Part shown: in pieces, positions 56,549 through 64,000 of the stretch
Position numbering within the stretch: position 1 is the first letter of the stretch
How the letters are laid out: each line of letters begins with the position of its first letter
Assembly (NCBI GenBank): GCA_944470555.2
Contig: OX104131.1
Span: forward strand, 15,926,515-15,990,514
Reading direction: 5' to 3'
Length of the DNA stretch: 64,000 nucleotides
Origin: Heterobilharzia americana
Lineage: Eukaryota > Platyhelminthes > Trematoda > Strigeidida > Schistosomatidae
Program-made: the position numbers and the translations under genes
The notes under the pieces: model-generated
Seen by the model: only the letters and a program-made list of their open reading frames with translations
What the model was told of the DNA's origin: nothing
Databases searched by the model: none

Positions 56549-57389
56549 CTAAAAAAGAAGGTATCAGATTCAGATATATATTTTTGCTGTGACAAAGAGA
56601 AGAAATAGATAAGAATATCTTGTAGTTATGTTTATCGTACCGCATAAATCAGATTTTTTTTACTGACTAACAACATGATTGTATAATGTTTTCCCAATAC
56701 CATTGACTCCTTTATCATGAAAGTGTTATGAAACACGCAACAGAGAAAGAGAAAAAATGAACTGATTACCAAGGTTTCGAATCTAAATCCCCACGTTCAT
56801 GCAGTGAGCAATAAATCTGCAGTTCATTATGAGTGGCTTTAACTACTCAATATATTACCCAGTAGTATATTAATTTAGTCCAAAATACTTTTACATCAAA
56901 GAATACGATGTGACCTTGACCAAAACGTTTCTAACCAGTTGGGTAATTACCATGACTTGTTGGCTATGAGAAAAGTTAATATGGATGGTGCAATGCGCAG
57001 ATAATTCGCGAATTGCTAATCCATTTCAATTTTTCCAAGGTTGTGTAATGAACAATATAGGCGGAATAAATATGAGAGCACAATTTTCCAGTTGAAATTT
57101 CAGTACCTAAACCATTTAAACACATTTCAGTGTATGAAGAAGGAGAACCTGAATGCCAGATCTACTTCCCGGACAGTTAAACCTAATATGCATAAGCCTA
57201 AGCTAAAGGCTTCATCAAGAGCTTTTAATTCAAGAATATCCTTATGTTCAACTACTGATATTCACTATATTATTCATCATCAATCTACGGAGATAACTCC
57301 GAATGCAACAAGCAGAAGTTTTTGTACGCGCATCACGGTTTATTCACTTCTTGTTTTAAAGTCATAGAATTAATCTCATAAGCTAATTT

Positions 57390-57720
57390 AGGACAAGTGT
57401 TTCATCCTATTGGGAACTCGTCGGCTGCATCCCAGTGAGTGGTGGTTTTTCAAGTGAGACTTGAACCCAGTACCCATCATCCCAAGCGCTATCAACTAGG
57501 CCACTGAGGCATGACAGTCATCTCTTGTACAACGAGTATCAGTTATTATTTATTCATATTTGTAATTTCCGACTGATATACTGGGTCGGATTGCTTAGTA
57601 TGGGTACTGGGTTCCAATCTCAATAAGAACTCCATAACTCACTGGAGTACAGGTACACCAAGCTGACGAGTGCCAAATGAGACAAAACGCTCACCGTTGA
57701 TTCCACCGCTAGTCACGTTT
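57390..57720. repeat. Opposed pair of Sm-alpha-like SINEs
   Basis: A - strand copy (57,390-57,525) and a + strand copy (57,585-57,720) diverge from a 60-nt spacer, each with tRNA-like head inside and hammerhead outside. The - copy has CCGACGAG and GAAAC; the + copy has CUGACGAG but ACAAAAC in place of GAAAC. Neither has a complete core. Confidence 0.7.
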
Positions 57721-58039
57721 TGTCTCAAAAAGTGTACACACAACTACGTACTTCTACTCAATAAAGTAGCAACAGCTATAGTACGAGGGGTGTTGATGAT
57801 GCTAACTAACTGCCCAAACTTCAGCAGGCAATACAGGATTCGATCCACGGATCGGTCACATACAACGAATTGAGTAAAAAAATTGTTAAACACACTTAAT
57901 TCGAGTTAATAAGGACATTGTGGCTTGTTATTTTCAGTTATTTCTAAAACTGAGATATAAATCATTTTGGATAAAAAATGATTTTTTTATTAATTTTTAA
58001 TGTTTAATTTCGAAGGTTTATGGACATTTATTTATTGAT

Positions 58040-58175
58040 TTCAAGTAGATATTCATCATCGACTGACATCATCTGGAGGACCATTGGAAACATGGGAGCA
58101 CTGGACACCTGTTTCGTCCTAGTATGGGACTCCTCAGAAGTGTGCACTCATAACCCCACTTCTCTTGGCTGTTTG
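58040..58175 (-). repeat. SINE (family A) carrying a hammerhead with intact core
   Basis: 3' part of the SINE on the - strand, including the right end (GATGATGTCAGTCGATGATG) and the hammerhead; the tRNA-like head is lost. Confidence 0.75.
58098..58146 (-). ncRNA. Hammerhead ribozyme, conserved core intact
   Basis: Read on the - strand: stem I strand CACTT, core box CTGAGGAG (CUGANGAG), stem II GTCC with loop CATACTA and GGAC, core GAAAC, short stem III AC-AGGT-GT, then GTC before the predicted cut and CAGTG as the other stem I strand. All invariant core bases match the hammerhead consensus. The only defect is one mismatch at the stem I base pair next to the core (U opposite C). It lies antisense to nothing: it is on the same strand as the tetraspan gene and inside its intron, so it would be transcribed in the pre-mRNA. 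Activity is inferred, not shown. Confidence 0.75.
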
Positions 58176-58995
58176 CATGTGGCTGTGCAATTCTTAAGTT
58201 GAGCAAAACAAAACCCATCAGCATACTGATATCTCTTATGGAAATCCGTAAAGTATCTTATGTTGTTTTTGTGAAAGAACCTATCTTAATAGATAATCTC
58301 TCTGAGACTATGCTACATTTCTTCACATCACTAGATTATCACCGAATCAGCATTCGCTTCACACTTCAATTCATTGGGTGAACTATTTGAAGTGGTTAGT
58401 TCTTGTTATCCTGTGTTAATATACGGTGTTGTTCTGTCCTAGGAAGCACACGTCACGTCAAACAGGCATTTCAGACTAACACCACTACTGAAAGCGACAT
58501 ACTTTGGACAACTTCAGTTATATTTAGTGACATCCTGATCGAGTACTAGACCATTAAGTCTACAAGTATTGCTTATATAATCATATTGTTTGATGGGTTG
58601 GAATCTTCAGCTTAAGGATACTGAATGAAAGAAGCGTAAAAATATTCTATAACAAATTTACAACGTTCAAACTCAGTATATGAATAAGAGCTTTGAGTAA
58701 TATCATAATTAGATAAAGAATCACGATAAATTGAATGTATCTTCCAACTGATTAATATTTACAGATTTTTCATTTGATATCTTTCAAGCTGTAAAAACTA
58801 CCTAGTCACCTCTGACAACTAGGCACAGTTCAACCTTGATCTTAATTACTTCAAACAAAACTCCAGTAAACGTCACACTGAACATATGCGATAATTCGTC
58901 CATAACTCCAGCTTATGATGCACTAAATAAGCTTGTTGTATTTCAAAGAGAAAACAACATAGACTATCATCAAATAGAGAAATATATTTACTTAC

Positions 58996-59187
58996 TTGAG
59001 CAGCTCTGTCTGTATAACTGACACAGTAAAGAAAACCTGCTGATATATATGAGCATATGGCTGCCAATATAATAAAACCAAATGACCAAGAAAGAAAGTA
59101 TTGATCAGGTCTTGGCATCCATATTCTACTCTGAGAACTGATACCAAATAATAAGATACTTATCGTTAGAAGAAGTGCGATAAATAC
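58996..59187 (-). CDS. Tetraspan (claudin/PMP22/CACNG-like) protein, TM3-TM4 exon
   Basis: 64 codons after acceptor CAATCTCTAG and before CAA/GTAAGT, phase 0 at both ends. It encodes VFIALLLTISILLFGIS (TM3), a short extracellular loop SQSRIWMPRPDQ, the YFLSWSFGF signature, and IILAAICSYISAGFLYCVSY (TM4), followed by the basic TDRAAQ. The order TM, short loop, (Y/F)xxSWxFxF, TM is typical of the claudin/PMP22/calcium-channel gamma superfamily, which forms junctions or modulates channels at the plasma membrane. TM1, the large first loop with its GLWxxC signature, and TM2 were not found, so the subfamily cannot be named. LHFPL or clarin-type proteins are alternatives. Confidence 0.8.
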
Positions 59188-59859
59188 CTAGAGATTGAGG
59201 AAAAGAGAAGCAATATTTGAAAAAGGGGGCTTATGATGTAATAATTTTGCAACCAGCAAAAGGAATTCAAATCCTTCTTCGATACAAGCATATTACTCTC
59301 ACAATTCAGCATGAAAATACTAATGGTGATAGGTTAACCCAAAAAAATTAACAAATCCAAGTATTGTATGAAGTTGACAATTAGTCTAAAGGTGAATCTA
59401 TCTATGAGTTTTATTCTGGAATGAAATGGTGGCTCGGTTTTGAGTGATTTTCAGTGGCACTCTGATTGACATCAGTTATCGGTAAAAACTGTTTTTGGAA
59501 GCGAGAAAACTTCTACCTTGATAGCTTGCATAAATGAGAACATCAGAGTGAGGAAACTCGTCATGATGTCAAGTTCTAACAACCATTACGTCAGTGGGAC
59601 AATATGAAATGGATTATTTCGAATACGCCGATTGTTCCAAATAATGACCAGTGTTAACTAAATATGAAAGTCATAGTGAATAATGTAATATGAACAACCA
59701 ATTAGAATTGGGAAAGGGTTTGGACACACCTTTGTCACGGTTATCAAGTTCGAAGCCGATCAGTTTTGGTCTTCCCATAGAGTCTAAGCTGGAGGCACTA
59801 CTTCACCTACATAGCTCTGATTCAAAGACAGCGATCTCATAGTTAGATCCTATAGTGTG
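59188..59859. other. No recognisable feature (probable tetraspan gene intron)
   Basis: Begins immediately upstream of the tetraspan acceptor, so it is presumably the next intron of that gene. No exon or repeat recognised. Confidence 0.5.
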
Positions 59860-60905
59860 CTGCTCAGTGAGTTGTGTACGTCGAATGGGACCCGTCAAGG
59901 ATGTCCATCCTCTCCACTCTTGCTTGATTTTCTTTTATAAACACACTTATCGAGGTCTTCCTCTCCTCATCTGACTTTACAGGGATTTAATATGTCACAA
60001 TATCTAACTTAGTAAAGCTACAGAATACAGATGAAAACACTGACAAGATGTAGAGTGTTCTGTACAACCTGGTCATCAGTTTAAGAATGTTCGAGATGAA
60101 TTTCTCGCCACCCAGGAGCGACTTCTTGATCCAGGACTGCTTTGCGTTGGTTCCTTGTTTAGCAACAGGGAGTGAAGTGGTTTAGCAGTTCACTTACTTG
60201 AGAAGTCAAATTAATTCTGGTAGGTCAGCTACCTGCGGAAGCTCCGTAAGGATGCAAAAACTCGCTTGGCCTTTACCAACTTACGTCATTTATGCAGCGG
60301 TTATGATACCTGATTGCCTATTAAGGACCGAGTGTACTATTATACATCTGTGAAGTACGGCCATTTAAGGTAAAGCATATGACACCACTTTAGGTTTGAC
60401 CACTGTTTTCTTCGTAGCATGGGTCGTGTATCGTCGTGTCACCACGTCACTGACGTAGAGGTCAGGTGCACAGCTTTCGGTAGAAGAGGAATATCATTTG
60501 ATAGGACTGTGAAACTTCACTGGCTGGACTGACTTTAACACGTGTTGCCAATGTCCAGTTGCCACTGCACAAAGTTGGCTGAAGTAGGTTCAACTTAGAA
60601 AAGGATTTAAGGTGGTGAAACTGAACAAGTTCTTGACTGTTGATCTGAGCCGTTCAGGGAAAATCAGACTTATCTTTCGGAATCTATATGTAAACCGAAT
60701 AGTTGGTTGGCAGCTGTAGGCGAAACAGCTGATAACCGATATCGGTGGCGTAAATGTATCCACACACACTGTGACCATATTAATCGCCAAGCTGAATTTC
60801 ATTGTTGTTTTACCCATCCTACTTCTCCTTTCATCCAGTATGGCTGCCTCCGGTTACGTTCTTCCCTTCTTCCTTATCTGTTACCTTAGCTTCTTCTACA
60901 TTGGT
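59860..60905 (+). pseudogene. SR2/RTE-type LINE, degraded C-terminal half
   Basis: Shifted + frames give SSGTRQGCPSSPLL (the GVRQGCPLSPFLF motif, near 59,890), DEFLATQERLLDPGLL (near 60,090), AKTRLAFTNLRHLCSGYD (near 60,255), SMGRVSSCHHVTDVEVRCTA (near 60,420-60,470) and WLAAVGETADNRYRWRKCIH (60,700-60,760). Each has a counterpart in the 61.75-63.99 kb copy. It has many stops and has lost YADD. It is inverted relative to that copy; their 3' ends face each other about 660 bp apart. Confidence 0.8.
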
Positions 60906-61754
60906 GTTATGATGTGAGGCGCTGCAACACGGGTCGATAAGCATTTATGACAAGTTTTGTATCGACCTTGACTGACTGGTCACGTAGTTTGATCCCACAG
61001 CTTGCTCTTGCCACCTTTAAATATTTTCAACGTAATTGAAAGTCAGCAAACACAGTACGTAGAAACAGATTACAGTTGGATGTGTGCAATACATTCCAGC
61101 TTTAAGTAACGGAATATCTTATAAACCTACTCGGAAAGAAACAACTTAACAGAAGCATCCAAAAAGTTATCTGGTTTTAGCAGAAGTACGAATCAAATCG
61201 TCCAAATAGTTTCACTTGAACGGACAAAACACAACTAAATATACATTATCAAGGTTTTGCAACCCATAAGACTCAACACTGAGGAAAAAATATCTCTAAC
61301 ATGCAACGAACATTAGAAAACCACAGTATGGGACACTAAAAAATTGCGGTATGTTTCTGAAATGATACTTCAAAATAAGAGATAACATACCAAATCAAAA
61401 TCTTGTTAAAGTCCCAAAGATGTTGGACATGAAACCTATTTTGGGATTATATATAGGCATGGTAACCTAAGGCAACAGACTGTGCACATTACTGGATTCA
61501 GGTTGTTTTGCAGTATGTATTCATGCACACTGGTTAACAACTACCATACGACAGGGGAATATTCATCCATACAGATCAACCTAGGACCAGGCATTACTGC
61601 GTAACAGTTCGAGTTGCTACATCTCATATCAGTGCATCAAGTAAAAAGGCAGTGAGGCGCAAGATGAAGATAAGAGGATGCAGTCAAAAGAAATATAAAG
61701 TAGGAGAAGAAAGGAAAGAGGAGTGACAAAATAGTGAGATTCGGTATAGCGTTG

Positions 61755-63203
61755 TTAAGATGAGGATAATGTGTGTATACATCTGCGCCACTGACTTCGG
61801 TTCTGAGCCATATCACCTAGGGTCTCCAACCACTGGTTCCTCTTGTCCCGCCGACCCCAACCACCTAGTCTGCATCGTCCTACATGGCTTAAACCAACAG
61901 TCAGAGACTTCATACATTGGTGCCATGTTTTAGTCTGGCCACCTCGGGCCTTTTTCCAGCCTGGACCCACCTCAGCCAACATTGTGTGACGAGGCAATCG
62001 GTGACTAGGCATACGTAGTACGTGTCCCAACCATCTCAGTCGATGAAGGTTCACAACCTCGTCGACTGACTTACCTCTTCTCCCTAAAACTCTACACCTA
62101 ACTTCTGCATTACTCACATGGTGACACCACGGAATACGTCCTATACTACGAAGGCAACGGTGGTCAAACACCTGAAGCCTTTTTGTGTCTTCCACTTTCA
62201 ATGGCCATGTTTCACAGCCATACAGTAGAACAGAGCGGACTGCTGTGCAGTACACGCGACCCTTAATAGACAAACGAATATCACGGCGGCGCCATAGGTG
62301 GCGCAAATTGGCAAAAGCCAATCGAGCCTTTTGTATCCGTGCAGAAATCTCATCGGCAACTAACCCACCAGGGTTGATCCTACTTCCCAGGTAAGTGAAG
62401 TGGTCAACACACTCAACCACTTCACTCTCTATTGTTAACCGCGGTACCGCTGAAGACCAGTCCTGGAGCAAAAATTTGCATTTGGGTGGTGAAAATCGCA
62501 TCCCAAACATTCTCAAATTCCCACTCAAAGTGTTCAGAAGACTCTGCATCTTGTCAGCGTCTTCACCTAACAGGACTATGTCATCTGCATATTCTAGATC
62601 TAAGGAAAATTCACCTGTGATTGGGTCAACGTCTTTGTAATTAGGTGACGAGAGGGAAACCTCCATAAGAATATCTATGATAAAATTAAATAAGAATGGG
62701 GATAGTGGGCATCCTTGACGGACACCACTTGATGAGTATAGCTCCCTGGACAACTCACCATAGGCTCTAACATGCCCACAAGTGTTCGAGTAGAGAGCTT
62801 TCAATAAGGTGATGTACTTACTAGGCACGCCTTTCAGTGACAGACACTGCCATAAGACTTCTCGATCAACGGAGTCAAATGCCGCCTTCAGGTCGAGAAA
62901 TACAGCTATTGTCGGGCGTCTGTAAGCATGCCTATGTTCCAGGACCTGGCGCAGTGTGAATATTTGGTCGATACATCCACGGCCAGGTCTAAAGCCTGCC
63001 TGGTTTTCTCGGGCTTGCTGTTCCCGAGCTCCACTCAGGCGTCGGAGAATTATAGAACTTAGGATCTTAGACACTATGTTTGTCAGGCTGATTCCTCTGT
63101 GGTTATCACAAGAGGACTTCTCGCCTTTCTTGAAGACTGGGATGATGAGTGACTTAGACCAGTCGGAGGGGATCGTATTTGATTCCCATATACTGGCTAA
63201 CAC
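61755..63203 (-). CDS. LINE (SR2/RTE-type) reverse transcriptase, 482 codons open
   Basis: The uninterrupted part of the LINE polyprotein; the true upstream frame enters from near 63,287. Motifs in order (residues counted from this frame): CDNHRGISLTNIVSKIL (32-48), NQAGFRPGRGCIDQIF (67-82), VFLDLKAAFDSVDREVLW (101-118, catalytic Asp), SGVRQGCPLSPFLFNF (159-174), EYADDIVLL (204-212; YADD at 62,580-62,591) and a thumb with HFTYLGSRINPGG. The C-terminal half has the domain typical of RTE elements: LLYGCETWPL, LRWLGHVLRMPSHRLPR, GWKKARGGQTKTWHQ. All catalytic residues are present, so the enzyme was recently functional. The frame's first Met is internal, not a start. Confidence 0.9.
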   Translation of the reverse strand: MLASIWESNTIPSDWSKSLIIPVFKKGEKSSCDNHRGISLTNIVSKILSSIILRRLSGAREQQARENQAGFRPGRGCIDQIFTLRQVLEHRHAYRRPTIAVFLDLKAAFDSVDREVLWQCLSLKGVPSKYITLLKALYSNTCGHVRAYGELSRELYSSSGVRQGCPLSPFLFNFIIDILMEVSLSSPNYKDVDPITGEFSLDLEYADDIVLLGEDADKMQSLLNTLSGNLRMFGMRFSPPKCKFLLQDWSSAVPRLTIESEVVECVDHFTYLGSRINPGGLVADEISARIQKARLAFANLRHLWRRRDIRLSIKGRVYCTAVRSVLLYGCETWPLKVEDTKRLQVFDHRCLRSIGRIPWCHHVSNAEVRCRVLGRRGKSVDEVVNLHRLRWLGHVLRMPSHRLPRHTMLAEVGPGWKKARGGQTKTWHQCMKSLTVGLSHVGRCRLGGWGRRDKRNQWLETLGDMAQNRSQWRRCIHTLSSS

Positions 63204-63217
63204 TTCCGTTAGCCTGA

Positions 63218-63627
63218 CTAAGAGAACTCTACCACCATTCTTGTATACCTCAGCAGGTAGTCCGTCTGGTCCTGCTGCCCTTCCCGTTTCAGGCTACCTA
63301 CCGCTTTCTCAACTTCTTCTAGTGTTGGGGGACCTGTCTCTATGTCCCATTCAGGGTCCGACTGGATAGCGGGCAGCGCAATGGTGGCTGGAGGCCAGTT
63401 AAACTGTTCCTCAAAGTGTTCTGCCCATCGTCCCAGTCGCCTTCCCTGCGAGTGAATCGCAGATCCGTCCTTCTCCGCTATAACCTCACTAACTGTTGTT
63501 GACCATTTCCCCCCAGTCTCCTTAATAAGTCTAAATAACTGTCTACTGTTACCGATCGCCGCTGCCTTTTCCATCTCTTTAGCCTTTGCTGCCCACCACT
63601 GTTCACGATCGTTGCGCAGACTTTTCG
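63218..63627 (-). pseudogene. LINE polyprotein segment between two frameshifts
   Basis: Linker between endonuclease and reverse transcriptase. In one frame: NDREQWWAAKAKEMEKAAA (just before 63,574), RQLFRLIKETGGKWS and RWAEHFEEQFNWPP. At about 63,287 the frame breaks: KREGQQDQTDYLL is a shifted reading of the expected GRAAGPDGLPAEVYKNGG, the hallmark of non-LTR elements just before the reverse transcriptase fingers. Confidence 0.85.
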
Positions 63628-63987
63628 TCAGTTATTTTTAAGTTGCGCTCGCTCTTCATTGTACTCAGAGCCTGCAGGGATGCATTCACGTGCATCCATT
63701 AGTTTGGAAGAAGCTGCTGATATCCACTGGCTCTTTTTAGCCATTATCTTGGAGTCGGCTACAGTCTCCAGTGCTGCTTTTACAGTAGACTGAAGATGGC
63801 ACCAAGCTTCTTCTGGATGAGTGACAGTCTTTTGTTCCGATAACTGCCTAGCCAACTTCTCACTGAACACGGCTTTGGTGTTTTCGTTGTCCAGCAGAAC
63901 TCGTAGTGGTTTTGTTGCCAAATTTTTTCTACGTCCATTGAGACGCAGGCATATACGTGCTCGGACCAACGCATGATCGCTGTCCAA
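63628..63987 (-). pseudogene. LINE endonuclease C-terminal segment
   Basis: 119 codons open: the start DSDHALVRARICLRL contains the SDHxxV(V/R) motif of apurinic-like LINE endonucleases, where the His is catalytic. The following 100 residues are the linker (SAASSKLMDARECIPAGSEY). The frame stops after AQLKNN where a run of five A has changed length. Confidence 0.85.
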
Positions 63988-64000
63988 ACACGTACTCCAG

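Larger units (their letters stand above)
56549..58995 (-). other. Tetraspan gene intron
   Basis: 2,447-bp phase-0 intron with GTAAGT donor. It carries opposed Sm-alpha-like SINEs (57.39-57.72 kb) and the best-preserved hammerhead SINE (58.04-58.17 kb). A 108-codon + strand frame at 57,041-57,367 has no motif and lies antisense; I regard it as chance. Confidence 0.8.
61560..64000 (-). mobile_element. SR2/RTE-type LINE, nearly intact, continues past the right edge
   Basis: Non-LTR retrotransposon on the - strand. The 3' UTR (61,560-61,754) follows the stop. The endonuclease C terminus begins at the window edge (MDSDHALVRARICLRLNGRR). The protein frame has two 1-base shifts, near 63,630 (in a run of A) and near 63,287. 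Parts of the endonuclease, the 5' UTR and any 5' end are outside the window. It sits in what is probably an intron of the tetraspan gene. Confidence 0.9.

Noticed and set aside
57041..57367. 108-codon + strand frame in the tetraspan intron
   Set aside because: No motif, no splice signals, antisense to the gene, and composition like random A+T-rich translation.
62956..63369. 137-codon + strand frame
   Set aside because: Exact antisense shadow of the LINE reverse transcriptase frame.
1..64000. CRISPR array, bacterial operon or phage features
   Set aside because: None present. Introns, LINEs, Penelope elements and SINEs mark this as animal nuclear DNA.

Overview
This window looks like genomic DNA of a schistosome blood fluke (Schistosoma or a close trematode relative). 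It is A+T-rich and sparsely genic, with long introns. It is filled with relics typical of schistosomes: Penelope-like elements with GIY-YIG endonuclease domains, an RTE/SR2-type LINE, Merlin-type DNA transposase remnants and short tRNA-like repeats that carry hammerhead-ribozyme sequence. The species is not resolved from this window alone.

Two host genes can be supported, pointing toward each other. On the + strand, five exons (10,611-10,805; 21,779-21,913; 23,154-23,432; 26,848-27,027; 35,465-35,656) read through four phase-0 introns into the C-terminal 326 residues of a pentameric ligand-gated ion channel: part of the ligand-binding domain, M1-M4 and an unusual 63-residue tail. The two cysteines that define the Cys-loop are absent. 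The 5' exons were not found here. On the - strand, exons at 58,996-59,187, 56,384-56,548 and 53,678-53,230 encode the second half of a claudin/PMP22/calcium-channel-gamma-like tetraspan protein (TM3, extracellular loop 2, TM4, cytoplasmic tail). Its last exon only reads through if a mini-intron is removed or a frameshift is assumed. Its 5' exons probably lie beyond the right edge.

The rest is mobile DNA. From left to right: Merlin relic (1-990), scattered SINE, LINE and Penelope fragments (2-10 kb), introns 1-4 of the channel gene (10.8-35.5 kb) packed with Penelope, SR2 and SINE copies and several palindromes, then a Penelope-dense interval (41-50.7 kb) with nested insertions, a second Merlin relic (51.2-51.7 kb), the tetraspan gene, and two SR2 copies in opposite orientation (59.9-64 kb). 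The right-hand copy is almost intact, with an uninterrupted 482-codon reverse transcriptase frame, and runs off the window.

The observations most worth following are the Cys-less channel, the hammerhead repeats (one at about 58.1 kb keeps the whole conserved core), a palindromic Penelope insertion with an 8-bp target duplication inside a LINE whose uninterrupted relative lies in the same window, and the possible mini-intron in the tetraspan gene. All family assignments were made by eye from motifs; no database search was run.
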